DNA from: JACKBJ01 sp964549495
GTDB taxonomy: Bacteria; Chloroflexota; Anaerolineae; Epilineales; Epilineaceae
Length of the DNA: 64,000 nt
Direction of reading: 5' to 3'
Assembly (NCBI GenBank): GCA_964549495.1
Contig: CAZJWJ010000012.1
Coordinates: 1-64,000 of the forward strand
Below the pieces are notes generated by a model that saw only the letters and a list, made by a program, of their open reading frames with translations, did no database searches and had not been told where the DNA came from. Below are positions 41,870-51,488 of the stretch, in pieces. Within the stretch, counting starts at the first letter, position 1, and each line of letters starts with the position of its first letter. Made by a program: the position numbers and the translations under genes.

Positions 41870-44842
41870 ATGCGATCCACCTCCGGCCGTCGAAGGCTCT
41901 CCTCGCTCCTGGGCTCGCTCCTGCTGCTGGGCAGCATGGCGGCCGCCTCGCCCCCGCCGGGCCTGCAGGCGGCCCCCTGGCAGCAAGGCGGCCAGGACAT
42001 CCTGATCGCCGTCGTCGGCAGCGGCGTCGACTACTACCACCAGGCCCTGGGCGGCAGTGGCGATCCGGCGGACTACGACGCCGACGATCCGGGGCAGGTC
42101 GAGGACGGCAGCTTCCCGACGGCCCGCGTGGTCGGAGGCTGGGACCTGGCCGGCGACCGCTACTCGGCCGACTGCCCGGCCGAACCGCCCCCGGACTGGC
42201 TCTGCTCGCGCAGGCCCATGCCCGACCCGGATCCGCTGGACGGTCGGGCCGGCATCGGCACGCGCATGGCCGGTGTGGTCATCGACCACCGGCCCGGGGT
42301 CGGCATCGTCGCGCTCAAGGTGATCGGCGACCCCATCGGCCCGCCGGCCACCAGCCGGCTCTACGACGAGGCCATCGATTGGGTGCTGCGCCACAACGCG
42401 GGCGAGGCGGTGCCCGGCGCGCCGCCCGGCGGCCGGCGCATCGACGTCATCTTGCTGGACGCGGGCCAGCCCTATGGCCAAGGAAGGGCCGAGCTCGAGG
42501 CGATGGCGGAGCGGGCCAGCGAGGCGGGCATAAGCCTGATCGCGCCGGTGGGCGATGCGGGCGGCGAGCGCTTTGGCGCGGCCGGCAACGCGGCCGCGCC
42601 TGACGTGCTATCGGTGGCGGCGGCGGTGACCGAGGCGCCGACCAGCTGGGGCATCGAGGCGCGCTATCCGGATGCTGCAGGCGGCGAAACCGCGCGGCCG
42701 ATGGAGGCGGTGGAGGGCGGCGATTGGCTGCCCCAACTGGCCGACGTCGGCCCCGTCTCGGGCGAACTGGCCTGGTACGGCCTGGCCTGTAACGACGACC
42801 AAGGCCTTCCCCTGCCGCCCGAGCAGCCGATGGCCGGCCGCGTGGCGCTGATCGAACGCGGAGAGTGCCCCTTCACCGACAAGATGAACAACGCGGCCGA
42901 GGCGGGGGCCATCGCGGTGGTGATCTTCACCGACGATCGGGACAAGGTCGGACCGGCTTGCGGCGGCGGATGCACGGCCGATCCGGGCATTCCGGGTGTC
43001 ATGATCGATCGTCAGCCCGGCCTGGACCTGCGCCAGCTGCTGCTCGACGGCCAGTCCGTCTCGGTGCTGCTGGATGCCGACTACCGATTCGCGCAGGACT
43101 GGCTGGTGGACACCTTGGTCGAGGACTCCGGCTCGGGACCGGTGGCCGGCGGCGGCTTCGCACCCGATCTGAGCGCCGGCGGCAGCGATATCTCGGTGCC
43201 GGTCGCCGGCGGCGGAGATCAGCGAGCCACGTGGAGTTCCAGCAGCCTGGCCGCGGCCCGCGTGGCGGCCCTGGCGGCCGAAGCCCACGCGCTGGCGCGG
43301 GCCGAGGGCTGGCGCGAGCGGGCCTTCGATCGCGCCGTCGTGCCGGCCCTGCTGGCCAGCCAGGCCCGGCCGGAGCTGCACCTCGGCCGGAGCGACAGCG
43401 GGCCGCTGGCCCCCACCGCGCGGCAGGGTGCCGGCATCGTCCAGCCCGAGGTCATCAGCCGGACCCAGCTGGTGGCCATGCCGGCGGAGGACCATGGCAT
43501 CGACTTCGGCCTGCAGCGCGTGGCCGAGACGCGCCAGCTTCAAGCCAGCGTCCTCTTCCGGCAGCTGGCGGGCGAGAACGCCATCCTCAGACCCGACTTC
43601 GCCTTCACCCGACCGGGCTCGGCGGCCGCCGGGGCGGCGCGGGTCTCGCTCGGCCAGGCCTTGCGCATGGACGACAGCCGGCAGGCGGAGCGCTCGATCG
43701 GCCTGCGGATCGACCCGGCCGAACTGCCCGAGTGGAACCTGCCGCCGGGCGGCGCCCTGGCCGAGGACGAGGCGCTGGCCGAGCATGTCGTCGACGGGCA
43801 TCTTCGCTTCCAAGCCGTCGATGAGCAAGGACAGGCGATCCCGGACCAAACCGGCCTGGTCGTCCCCTTCGAGATCCTGCCGATGCGGGCCAGCTGCGTC
43901 GAGCCGGAGGCGCTCGGCAGCGCATCGGTCGGACAGCAGGCGCGATCGAGTTTCGAGAACCCCTGCGTGACGGCAGGCCGGCTGCGGGCCATGCCCTTGT
44001 CTGGCAGCGATCCGGAAGAAGCCGACACCACCTTCCCGCGGCGCGTGCGCGCGCTGGACATCCGCGCGGTGGGCATTCGCTATGGCCGCCTGGAGCAAGC
44101 GGAGGGTCCGCCGGAAGGCATGCTGGAGTTCCACATCGCCACGGCCGAGCGTCGGGACTCGCCCCTGGAAGCGGGCTTCGACGTGCTTCTGGACATCGAC
44201 CGGGATGGCCGCTTCGAGCGCGCGCTCACCAGCCAGCCCGGGCAGGCCCTGCGCGACACGCAGTCGGATCTGTGGTACACCGCCAACGCGCCCTTGATCC
44301 CCGGCAGCCTGGAGCCCGACCTGCTCAGCGCGGCGCCCGACCCCTTGCCCCTGGGCTACGAGCTGGGCGAGGCGGTGAGCGTGCTGCGCGTGCGCGCTGC
44401 CGATCTGCTCTTGGACTTCGAATCGGGCGAGGAGGCCTTCGACTTCGCGCTGCGCAGCCGGGATCCGCTGGGCCTGATGCCGACCAACGCGGCCCTACCC
44501 GGTTACGATCTGGCGCCGGACGGCTTGGAGCGCGGAGAGGCCTATCGCTTCGACCAGCGAGCGACGGAATGCCTGATCATCGAAGATGGCGCAGGCCAGC
44601 CGGCTGGTGGGCTGGAGCAGGACCTGCGCTTGGAGGCGGGAGCGGGGCGGGCCGAGCTGGGCGTATCGCTGCGCGCAGACTGCCGTGTCGAGACCGAGCT
44701 CCTGCCGGCCGGCTTGCTGCTCTCGATGCCGGACAATGCTTCGGCGCTCGAGCAGGTGATCATATGGACACCCTTCGGCCAGGCCGCGCTGCGTCCGCTC
44801 TATCTGCCGTTGGGCCTGGCCAGCTTCGAGCTCCCTCGCTGA
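41870..44842 (+). CDS. Exported subtilase-fold protein (S8) lacking catalytic residues, with PA domain
   Basis: 990 residues, ATG with GGAG 9 nt upstream and a signal segment (LSSLLGSLLLLGSMAAA). The subtilase landmarks are present but altered: IAVVGSGVDYYHQALGG replaces the usual A-V-x-D-(T/S)-G-V, so the catalytic Asp is G50; GIGTRMAGVV replaces GHGTHVAG, so the His is I129; SSSSLAAARVAALAA corresponds to GTSMAAPHVAG, so the Ser is S459. The oxyanion region reads GDAGG where N is normal. A protease-associated domain lies near residues 318-375 (ALIERGECPFTDKMNNAAEA). The following 450 residues are beta-rich and unrecognised, ending with LRPLYLPLGLASFEL. Not a working peptidase; a binding or scaffold role is inferred. 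Confidence 0.8.
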   Translation: MRSTSGRRRLSSLLGSLLLLGSMAAASPPPGLQAAPWQQGGQDILIAVVGSGVDYYHQALGGSGDPADYDADDPGQVEDGSFPTARVVGGWDLAGDRYSADCPAEPPPDWLCSRRPMPDPDPLDGRAGIGTRMAGVVIDHRPGVGIVALKVIGDPIGPPATSRLYDEAIDWVLRHNAGEAVPGAPPGGRRIDVILLDAGQPYGQGRAELEAMAERASEAGISLIAPVGDAGGERFGAAGNAAAPDVLSVAAAVTEAPTSWGIEARYPDAAGGETARPMEAVEGGDWLPQLADVGPVSGELAWYGLACNDDQGLPLPPEQPMAGRVALIERGECPFTDKMNNAAEAGAIAVVIFTDDRDKVGPACGGGCTADPGIPGVMIDRQPGLDLRQLLLDGQSVSVLLDADYRFAQDWLVDTLVEDSGSGPVAGGGFAPDLSAGGSDISVPVAGGGDQRATWSSSSLAAARVAALAAEAHALARAEGWRERAFDRAVVPALLASQARPELHLGRSDSGPLAPTARQGAGIVQPEVISRTQLVAMPAEDHGIDFGLQRVAETRQLQASVLFRQLAGENAILRPDFAFTRPGSAAAGAARVSLGQALRMDDSRQAERSIGLRIDPAELPEWNLPPGGALAEDEALAEHVVDGHLRFQAVDEQGQAIPDQTGLVVPFEILPMRASCVEPEALGSASVGQQARSSFENPCVTAGRLRAMPLSGSDPEEADTTFPRRVRALDIRAVGIRYGRLEQAEGPPEGMLEFHIATAERRDSPLEAGFDVLLDIDRDGRFERALTSQPGQALRDTQSDLWYTANAPLIPGSLEPDLLSAAPDPLPLGYELGEAVSVLRVRAADLLLDFESGEEAFDFALRSRDPLGLMPTNAALPGYDLAPDGLERGEAYRFDQRATECLIIEDGAGQPAGGLEQDLRLEAGAGRAELGVSLRADCRVETELLPAGLLLSMPDNASALEQVIIWTPFGQAALRPLYLPLGLASFELPR

Positions 44843-45909
44843 GAACCTGTTTCTCGAAGCAGGCTCTGAGCGCGCGGATCGGGCAGGCCGAGCTGGCTGG
44901 CGAGGATCGGCGCCAGCTCGGTCAGCCCGGTCGGCAGATCCTCGGGCGATGGGCCCAGCCGGAGCCCCAGCGCCGGGTTCCGGGTGTGGCGGCCGTGGCT
45001 TTCGTCCTCCAGGTTGCCATGATCGCTGACGACGATCAGCGGCCGCTCGGCGGGCCATTCGGCCAAGATACCTTCGAAGAAGCCGTCGAGCGAGCGCAGG
45101 ACCGACTCGGGCGACAGGCGCTCCGGTCGGTGGCCGGCGATGTCGGTCGCGTAGTACTCGAAGACGGTCAGGTCGTGGCGGACGGCCAGGCGCGCCAGCC
45201 GCGCGCCGGCCTCCCGCTCGTCGATCTCCGGCAGGTCCCGGTAGCCCAGGCGCTCGCGCCAGCCGCGATGGGTCAGGAAGGCCGATAGCGCGCGGCCCGC
45301 GCGCAAGTCGTCGGGACCGAGCAGCGGGATGCCCCCCAACTGGGCCGCCCTGGCGAAAGCGCCCATGCGCGCCTTGGCGCCGGCCGCGCGCACCAGATAG
45401 CGCTCGGGATAGGCATTGGCCAGGCAGGCCGAGCCGCCCGCCTGGCGAAGCCAGCCGAAGAGGTTGCCTTCGGCCAATAGCCCGCGCAGTCGGGCACCGG
45501 GATAGGGACCGCTGTGCTGACCCAACAAGGCGGCCGCGTTGACACCGGTCAGCAAGCTGGTCTGGCCGGTTCCGCTCTGGGGCAGTCCGGGCAGGCCGAG
45601 CGTGGCGTCCAGCGGCATCCAGCGTGCCGGCTCGCGGTCCTGCGATCCCTGGCCCGATCCCGAGCCCGGGGTCGAGGACCTGTTGGATCGGAGCCCGGAA
45701 TCGACCAAACGCCGGCCCAGCCGGCCCTCGAGGCTGGGCAGGCCGATGCGGGCCAGCGGGTTGCTCGAAGCATCGTCCGGGCCGACCCCGACGCCGTCGA
45801 GGAAGACCAGCAAGTGGGCCGGAGTCTGCCTCGGGGCTCCAGGATCGCGCGCGCGCCGCTCGGGCCGCGCTTCGGGACCGTCGGGCTGCGCGTCGGGACC
45901 GCCGGGCAT
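44800..45909 (-). CDS. Phosphoglycerate-mutase-like metalloenzyme (alkaline phosphatase superfamily)
   Basis: 369 residues. Metal-site motifs in order: LLVFLDGVGVGPDD near residue 35, GLPQSGTGQTSLLTGVNAA near 103 (the Thr/Ser nucleophile region), TDIAGHRPERLS near 245 and VVSDHGNLEDESHGRHTRNP near 300. This is the cofactor-independent phosphoglycerate mutase/ phosphopentomutase fold but shorter than iPGM (about 510) and without its second domain. Reaction not certain. ATG 45909 lies 8 bp behind the flavin reductase stop. Its 3' end overlaps the end of the convergent subtilase-like gene by 43 bp. Confidence 0.75.
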   Translation of the reverse strand: MPGGPDAQPDGPEARPERRARDPGAPRQTPAHLLVFLDGVGVGPDDASSNPLARIGLPSLEGRLGRRLVDSGLRSNRSSTPGSGSGQGSQDREPARWMPLDATLGLPGLPQSGTGQTSLLTGVNAAALLGQHSGPYPGARLRGLLAEGNLFGWLRQAGGSACLANAYPERYLVRAAGAKARMGAFARAAQLGGIPLLGPDDLRAGRALSAFLTHRGWRERLGYRDLPEIDEREAGARLARLAVRHDLTVFEYYATDIAGHRPERLSPESVLRSLDGFFEGILAEWPAERPLIVVSDHGNLEDESHGRHTRNPALGLRLGPSPEDLPTGLTELAPILASQLGLPDPRAQSLLRETGSQRGSSKLARPNGR

Positions 45910-45917
45910 CGCGCGGC

Positions 45918-46430
45918 TCAGCCGGAGCGCTCGCGATCCGATTCGGAGCGGATGCGGCGGTAGCCACCGTCGTGGTAGAGCAGGGGGCCGTCGCTGGGCG
46001 CTCCCAGGCCGGTGGCGATCACCCGGCCGACGAAGATCGTGTGATCGCCGGCCTCGTGCGCCGCCTCGACCTGGCAGTCGAGCCAGGCGCGCGCCTCTTT
46101 CAAGCAGACCGAGCCGCTGGCCACCGGCTCGGTTTCCAGGCCCTCGAAGCGATCTTCCAGATCCGGCCGCCGGCCGGCGAAGCGATCCGACCATTCCGAT
46201 TGGTGCTCGGCCAGGATGTTGACGCAGAAGCCGCCGGCCTGCGCGATCAGGTCGTGCGACCGCCATCGCTGATCGATCACGACCAGGATCAGGGGCGGGT
46301 CGATGGAGACCGAGGTGAAGGCGCTGGCGGTCATGCCATGCGGCCCATCCTCGGTGGGCATGGTGATGACCGTGACGCCGCTGGGCCATCGCCGCAGGGC
46401 GGCTCGGAACTCGTCGGGGGTGATGCTCAT
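45918..46430 (-). CDS. Flavin reductase-like FMN-binding protein
   Basis: 170 residues of the flavin reductase (split beta-barrel) family, reducing FMN or FAD with NAD(P)H, usually to supply a partner oxygenase. Family phrases: FRAALRRWPSGVTVITM, GMTASAFTSVSIDPPLILV, FCVNILAEHQ, and HTIFVGRVIATGLG. ATG 46430 with AGGA 5 nt upstream. It has its own promoter upstream and leads the phosphoglycerate-mutase-like gene by 8 bp. No oxygenase gene is nearby. Confidence 0.88.
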   Translation of the reverse strand: MSITPDEFRAALRRWPSGVTVITMPTEDGPHGMTASAFTSVSIDPPLILVVIDQRWRSHDLIAQAGGFCVNILAEHQSEWSDRFAGRRPDLEDRFEGLETEPVASGSVCLKEARAWLDCQVEAAHEAGDHTIFVGRVIATGLGAPSDGPLLYHDGGYRRIRSESDRERSG

Positions 46431-46460
46431 CGCTTCCTCGCTTTGGCTGGCTGCGGGACC

Positions 46461-46490
46461 ATTGTAGACCAGGGCGGTCGTCGGCGTCAG
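46461..46490 (-). promoter_or_regulatory. Promoter of the flavin reductase gene
   Basis: On the minus strand CTGACG (46490-46485) and TACAAT (46466-46461) are 18 bp apart. It separates the flavin reductase/mutase-like pair from the long operon upstream. Confidence 0.5.
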
Positions 46491-46505
46491 GTGGACGGCC
46501 AAGCG

Positions 46506-47987
46506 CTATCGGGCGGCCGAGCGCTCCCGACGCCGGCGATGGACGATCCAGAGCGTCCACAGGAGGGTCGGGATCAGGATCAGGCCCGCCTCGAGCTGCA
46601 AGAGGCCGGCCGGCCCGAGGCGGCTGTTGTCCAGGAGCCAGCCGCCGGCCGCCGCGCCGCCGGCCTCGCCGAGGGTGAAGAGCGCAAACTCGGAGGCGAA
46701 GACGCGGCCGCGCACGCGACCCGGCACCTGCATCAGCAGGAGCTGGGCCGAGAGCACCCAGTTCGTTCCGCCGCCGGCGGCGCGCAGCAAGGTGGCCAGC
46801 AGGAAGATCGCGAAGGCCGCGGCCAGCGCCGGGGCGATTCCGGTCAGGCGCGAGAGCAGCGCGGCCGGCGATTCCAGGAGCGTCGCCAGCGGTCCCGCGC
46901 CGAGACCGCGCTCCGTCAGGCGGATGGCCCAGGCCATGCCGATCAGCCCTGCCGCGCCGCAGAGGTAGGCCCAGCTCAAGGCCACGCGACTGCGCCAGAT
47001 GCCGTCCCGGGTCCACCAGCGCGCCACCAGCGGCCCCAGACCCGTCCCGATGCCGATCATCATGTACATCAAGCCCAGGCCGGTGCTACCGTCCTCGCCG
47101 ATGACGAAGCGCTCGGAGGCGAGCTGGACCATGACCACCGAGACGCCGCCGGAGACCAGGAAGCCGAAGGCGGCCTTGTGCAGGGCGGTCAGGAGGATGT
47201 CGGGCCGACGGAAGAGGTAGCGCAGGCCGTCCAGGTACTGCCGCAGGGCGGCCAGGGCCGAGCCGCCGAGGCGGCGACCGGGCTGATAGTCCAGGCGCGA
47301 GAGCAGCAAGGCCGACAGCAGGAAGGTCAGCGCGTCGATGGCGAAGGCCACCTCGACGCCCCAGCGGCCGGCGACCAGGCCGCCCAGGGCGGCACCGAAG
47401 GCCAGCATCGAGGACCAGGTCACCGAGTCCAGGGCATTGGCCGCGCCCAGCTCGCGCCGGCTGACGATCTCGGGCAGGAGCGCGCTGCGGGCCGGAACGA
47501 AGAAGCCCGAGATCCCCAGCTGCAGCGCCGTCAGGGTGTAGAGCAGCCAGACCTCGCTCGGCTCGTCGATGCTCAGAAAGCCCAGCACGACCAGAGCGCG
47601 AAGGAGGCTCGAGCCGATCATCAGATGCTTGCGGTTGAAGCGATCGGCGGCCACGCCGGCCAAGGGGCTGACGGCGAAGGGCGTCAGCATGCGCAGCACG
47701 AAGAGCAGGCCCAGGGCCACGCCCGAGTCGGTCAAGGTGCCCAGCAGGCTGGCCGAGGCGATCAGGTTGAACCAGTCGCCGAGCAAGCTGATCAGCTCGC
47801 CGCCCCAGAAGACCCGGAAGTTGCGGTTGCGCCGGACCAGGGGCCAGTAGCCCACCGGTGGCGCGGGCGCGTCGGCGCCGAGCGCGTCTTGTTGGCCAGG
47901 CTCGCTCGGAAGGGCCACCGGCGGCGAGGCGGCGCCGGTGGCCGGCCGCGAGGCAGCGGAGTCGCGGCGCCGCGGCGCGTCGCTCAC
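46506..47987 (-). CDS. MFS transporter, EntS-like
   Basis: 493 residues, about twelve helices. RNRNFRVFWGGELISLLGDW opens the conserved part, followed by an MFS motif A (GVAADRFNRKHLM near residue 105) and the FFVPARSALLPEIVSRREL region typical of EntS/MFS_3 exporters. GTG 47987 overlaps the stop of the upstream CARDB-like gene (GTGA). Substrate unknown. Last gene of the long leftward array. Confidence 0.85.
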   Translation of the reverse strand: MSDAPRRRDSAASRPATGAASPPVALPSEPGQQDALGADAPAPPVGYWPLVRRNRNFRVFWGGELISLLGDWFNLIASASLLGTLTDSGVALGLLFVLRMLTPFAVSPLAGVAADRFNRKHLMIGSSLLRALVVLGFLSIDEPSEVWLLYTLTALQLGISGFFVPARSALLPEIVSRRELGAANALDSVTWSSMLAFGAALGGLVAGRWGVEVAFAIDALTFLLSALLLSRLDYQPGRRLGGSALAALRQYLDGLRYLFRRPDILLTALHKAAFGFLVSGGVSVVMVQLASERFVIGEDGSTGLGLMYMMIGIGTGLGPLVARWWTRDGIWRSRVALSWAYLCGAAGLIGMAWAIRLTERGLGAGPLATLLESPAALLSRLTGIAPALAAAFAIFLLATLLRAAGGGTNWVLSAQLLLMQVPGRVRGRVFASEFALFTLGEAGGAAAGGWLLDNSRLGPAGLLQLEAGLILIPTLLWTLWIVHRRRRERSAAR

Positions 47988-49225
47988 GGTCCGGTCGGGG
48001 AGGCGGTGGCGGTGGCGGTCTCGGCCGGGGCCCGCAGGAGCGCCAGGGGCAGCAGGCCGAGATGCGACATCGGAGCGCAGGGCAGCGCGGCCGGCCGACG
48101 CGCCTGCACGCTCAGCGAAAGTGGGGTCAATTCGACCCGGCCCAGGTCCACCGCCGGCGAGGCATCCGGCCAGCGGGCTTCGAGCCAGCCGCGGTCGCCG
48201 GGCGGGATGGCGTCCTGGGCCACCAGCGCGAGCAGGCGGAGGTCGCGCACGCGGCCGCGATCGTCCTTGCCGCTGAGCATCAGCAGCGCCGCCTCGGAGT
48301 CCTGCTGGCCACAGTGCCGCAGCCAGCCGGAGACCAAGATGTCCGCGCCGTCGCGCCGGCGGGATCGGACATCGAAGCCCAGCGGGACCGGAAAGAGCCC
48401 ATCCGGATAGGCATCGCCGTTGGTCCACAGCTCGTAGCGATCGTAGTCCAAGTCGGGCAAGGCGATCTGCCAGGGGTAACGCAGGCCCGGTGGGTGGCTC
48501 TGTCCGGTCGGCTCGCTGGCGTTGTAATGGATGGGCATGCGGGCCGTGCGCAGGGCCACCAGGTCCTGGCCGGAGAAGAAGCCGGCGTGCACGTCGATGC
48601 TGGGGGCGAGCAGCACGGCCTGGCCGCCGTTCAGCAGCTCGCCGCTGATCACCGGACCCTCGGCCTCCTCGATCTGGTGAACGTTCTCGACCTGCAGGGC
48701 CCGATAGGGCGGCTCGGCCGCGGCTCGGGCCTGGACCGAGAAACGGTAGTCCCGGACCTCGTCCGGGCAGCAGTAGCGCAGCGCGACGCTGAAGGGGCCG
48801 CTGGCCCCCGAATCCAGACCATCCAGCATCGACACGCCGCCGCCCTGGGCGATGGGGCTGTCGGGATCCTCGCCGAAGGCGCGCAGATCCACCTGGATGC
48901 CCGCCGCCGGGCCGGGACCGCGGTTGATCAAGAGCCCGCGGACGAAGATGTAGTCCTGGCCAGCCAGCTTCTCCAAGCGGGGCGCGAACGAGAGGATCTC
49001 GACCCGTGGTGCTTCCTGCGCTCGCAAGGACTGCACCGGCCGGTCGCCGTCGCCGGGGATCGCGCGCTCGAGGCGCGCTCGATCGCGCACCTCGGCGAGG
49101 GGCAGGATGGCCAGCCACATCAGCGCCCAGAGCCATGGGCAAAGGGTCCTGCCGATCGCCTGGCGTCCGGTGGCATGCCCCGGCAACGCCGGACGTCGCC
49201 GCGGCGTCGGAGCGGTGGAAGACAT
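47984..49225 (-). CDS. Exported CARDB-like beta-sandwich protein
   Basis: 413 residues. A hydrophobic segment (LCPWLWALMWLAILPLAE) follows an Arg/Pro-rich start, then beta domains with a CARDB-like opening (DYIFVRGLLINRGPGPAAGI) near residue 95. LRYCCPDEV and WLRHCGQQD carry cysteines. The C-terminus ends in a Leu-rich stretch plus Thr/Ala/Pro residues (SHLGLLPLALLRAPAE). ATG 49225 begins one base after the rnc stop. Function unknown; probably a surface adhesin-like module. It sits in an otherwise cytosolic operon between rnc and an exporter. Confidence 0.6.
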   Translation of the reverse strand: MSSTAPTPRRRPALPGHATGRQAIGRTLCPWLWALMWLAILPLAEVRDRARLERAIPGDGDRPVQSLRAQEAPRVEILSFAPRLEKLAGQDYIFVRGLLINRGPGPAAGIQVDLRAFGEDPDSPIAQGGGVSMLDGLDSGASGPFSVALRYCCPDEVRDYRFSVQARAAAEPPYRALQVENVHQIEEAEGPVISGELLNGGQAVLLAPSIDVHAGFFSGQDLVALRTARMPIHYNASEPTGQSHPPGLRYPWQIALPDLDYDRYELWTNGDAYPDGLFPVPLGFDVRSRRRDGADILVSGWLRHCGQQDSEAALLMLSGKDDRGRVRDLRLLALVAQDAIPPGDRGWLEARWPDASPAVDLGRVELTPLSLSVQARRPAALPCAPMSHLGLLPLALLRAPAETATATASPTGP

Positions 49226-49226
49226 C

Positions 49227-50123
49227 TCAGCGCTCGGGTAGATTCGAGGCGTCACGCCGGTCGGCCGGATCGGAACCCGCCTCGGAGGCCTCGATCGGGC
49301 GGCCGGGATCTGGCGAACGGCCCTCGTCGACCGCGTCCTCGCCGCCGGTCGGATCGAGGCGGGACGCATCGACGCCGGGCGCATCGCCTCCGATCGGATC
49401 CACGCCGCCCGGATCCCCATCCGCTCGGGCTTGGATCAAGGCCTGGCGCGCGGCGGCCTGGGCCGCGAGCGCCTTGGAGGGGCCGCGGCCCGAGCCGAAG
49501 GTCCGATCGCCGACGCGCACCTCGATCCGGAAGTCGCGGGCATGGTCCGGTCCGTGGATCTCGACCGTGACGTAGCGGGGGGTGATCTGCCAGCGCCGCT
49601 GGCTGAGCTCCTGGAAACGGCTCTTGGCATCCTTGACCCGGCGGCGGGCGAGGACGCGCGCCAACTCGGCGCGCAAGAATCCGAGGACGAAGCGCCGGGC
49701 CTCGCCGAGGCCCCGGTCGAGATAGATGGCGCCGAGCAACGACTCGAAGGCGTCGGCCAGGATGGTCGGGCGATCACGGCCGCCGCCGGCGTCCTCGCCC
49801 TTGCCCAATCGCAAGAAGTCGCCCAAGTCGATCTCCCGGGCGAAGCGCGCCAGGGTCGGCTCGCAGACCAACGCGGCTCGCAGTCGGGTCAACTGGCCCT
49901 CGTCGGAGTCCGGCAACTCGGCGTATACGAGCTCGGCGGCCACGAAGTCGAGCAGGGCATCGCCCAGGAACTCCAGACGCTCGCCGTCGGGAACGTCCGG
50001 CCGGTCGACCTCGTTCACCCACGAACGGTGGGTCAGCGCGGAGAGCAGCAGTCGGGCGTCGACCCATTGCAGGCTCAGCCGCGCCTGAAGCTCGGATACA
50101 TCGCCCGCCAGCGACCGGCTCAT
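49227..50123 (-). CDS. rnc: Ribonuclease III
   Basis: 298 residues. Signature GERLEFLGDALLDFVAAELV near residue 47 (metal-binding Glu/Asp), DAFESLLGAIYLDRG near 125 (second acidic pair) and a C-terminal double-stranded RNA-binding domain (SRFQELSQRRW ... GRGPSKALAAQAAARQAL, about 165-235). A 60-residue acidic, Gly/Asp-rich tail follows and is unusual. It processes rRNA and structured RNA. Its ATG overlaps the fabF stop (ATGA). Confidence 0.95.
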   Translation of the reverse strand: MSRSLAGDVSELQARLSLQWVDARLLLSALTHRSWVNEVDRPDVPDGERLEFLGDALLDFVAAELVYAELPDSDEGQLTRLRAALVCEPTLARFAREIDLGDFLRLGKGEDAGGGRDRPTILADAFESLLGAIYLDRGLGEARRFVLGFLRAELARVLARRRVKDAKSRFQELSQRRWQITPRYVTVEIHGPDHARDFRIEVRVGDRTFGSGRGPSKALAAQAAARQALIQARADGDPGGVDPIGGDAPGVDASRLDPTGGEDAVDEGRSPDPGRPIEASEAGSDPADRRDASNLPER

Positions 50124-51397
50124 GGCCGGTATCGGGTGAAGAGCAGGCTGGCGTTGTGCCCGCCGAAGCCGAAGGAGTTCGACAGCGCTGCACGGATCGG
50201 CGCTTCGACCGGGCGCGGCACCAGGGGCACGTAGTCCAGGTCGCAGCCCTCTCCGGGCTCCTCGAGGTTGATGGTGGGCGGCAGGACGCCGCGCAGCATC
50301 GTCTCGACCGTGATGGCCGCCTCCACCGCGCCGGCCGCGCCCATCAGATGCCCGTGCATGCTCTTGGTCGAGCTGACCGGAATGCGCTCGGCCTCCGGGC
50401 CGAAAACGGTATGGATGCCGCGGGTCTCCGAGAGATCATTGAGCTCGGTTCCGGTGCCATGGGCGTTGATGTAGTCGACGCCGTCGGGGCCGATGCCGGC
50501 CTTGTCCAAGGCCATTTGCATCGCGCGCGCCGCACCGGAGCCATCGGCCAGGGGCGCGCTGATGTGATGCGCATCGGCCGAGAGCCCGTAGCCGGCCAGT
50601 TCGACCAGCGGCGTCGCGCCGCGATCCAGGGCGTGCTGGAGGGTCTCCAGGACCAAGAGCCCCGCGCCCTCGCCGAAGACGAAGCCATCGCGCTGCCGAT
50701 CGAAGGGCCGGCTGGCGCCGGGCGGATCGTCGTTGCGGGTGGACATGGCGCCGGTGCGATGGAAGGCTGCCAGCGCGAAGGGCGTGATGCCCGCCTCCGC
50801 CGCGCCGGCCAGCATCACCTCGGCATCGCCACGGCGGATCAGCTCCCAGGCTTCGCCGATGGCATTCGAACCGGTGGCGCATGCCGAGACGACGCAGAGG
50901 TTGGGCCCCAGGGCGCCGAGCTTCATCGAGACCTGGCCGGCCGCCATGTCGGGCAGCATCATCGCGCCGGTCAGGGGGTTGACCCGATTGGGGCCGCGCG
51001 AGAGCAGGTTCTCGAAGCCGGCCTGGATGGTCTCCAGACCGCCGATCCCCGTGCCCACCACCACCCCGACCCGCTCGGGCCGCTCGGCGGCCATGTCCAG
51101 CCCGGCTTGCGCCACCGCTTCGTAGGCCACCGAAAGGGCCAGCTGGTTCATGCGATCCAGGCGGCGGGCCTCCTTCGGGTCCAGGAAGCGCTCCGGATCG
51201 AAGCCGTCGATCTCGCAGGCGATCTGGACCCGGTGTTCCGAAGGATCGAAGCGGGTGATGCGGCGCGAGCAGGCCCGTCCCTGCATCAGCCCCTGCCAAG
51301 TGGACTCGCGGTCCAAGCCCAGCGGGTTGCACAGGCCCAGACCGGTCACGACCACGCGGGGGCGACCGTCGGCATCTCGCAGTCTCGTCTCGGACAC
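50120..51397 (-). CDS. fabF: Beta-ketoacyl-ACP synthase II
   Basis: 425 residues, GTG at 51397 with GAGGTGA 7 nt upstream. Condenses acyl-ACP with malonyl-ACP in fatty acid elongation. The catalytic Cys is C173 in SACATGSNAI, the two His are in INAHGTGTELND and SMHGHLMGAAGAVE, and NSFGFGGHNASLLF closes the protein. It overlaps rnc; rnc-fabF neighbours are common in bacteria. Upstream on the same strand is selD, after 91 bp. Confidence 0.96.
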   Translation of the reverse strand: MSETRLRDADGRPRVVVTGLGLCNPLGLDRESTWQGLMQGRACSRRITRFDPSEHRVQIACEIDGFDPERFLDPKEARRLDRMNQLALSVAYEAVAQAGLDMAAERPERVGVVVGTGIGGLETIQAGFENLLSRGPNRVNPLTGAMMLPDMAAGQVSMKLGALGPNLCVVSACATGSNAIGEAWELIRRGDAEVMLAGAAEAGITPFALAAFHRTGAMSTRNDDPPGASRPFDRQRDGFVFGEGAGLLVLETLQHALDRGATPLVELAGYGLSADAHHISAPLADGSGAARAMQMALDKAGIGPDGVDYINAHGTGTELNDLSETRGIHTVFGPEAERIPVSSTKSMHGHLMGAAGAVEAAITVETMLRGVLPPTINLEEPGEGCDLDYVPLVPRPVEAPIRAALSNSFGFGGHNASLLFTRYRP

Positions 51398-51488
51398 GGC
51401 TCGCTCACCTCGCTCGCGTGGCTGGGGCCTGATGGGGTCGGGTCGCGACGGATCCTGGCGCCGAAAGCCGATCGGCGCGTGTCCCATC

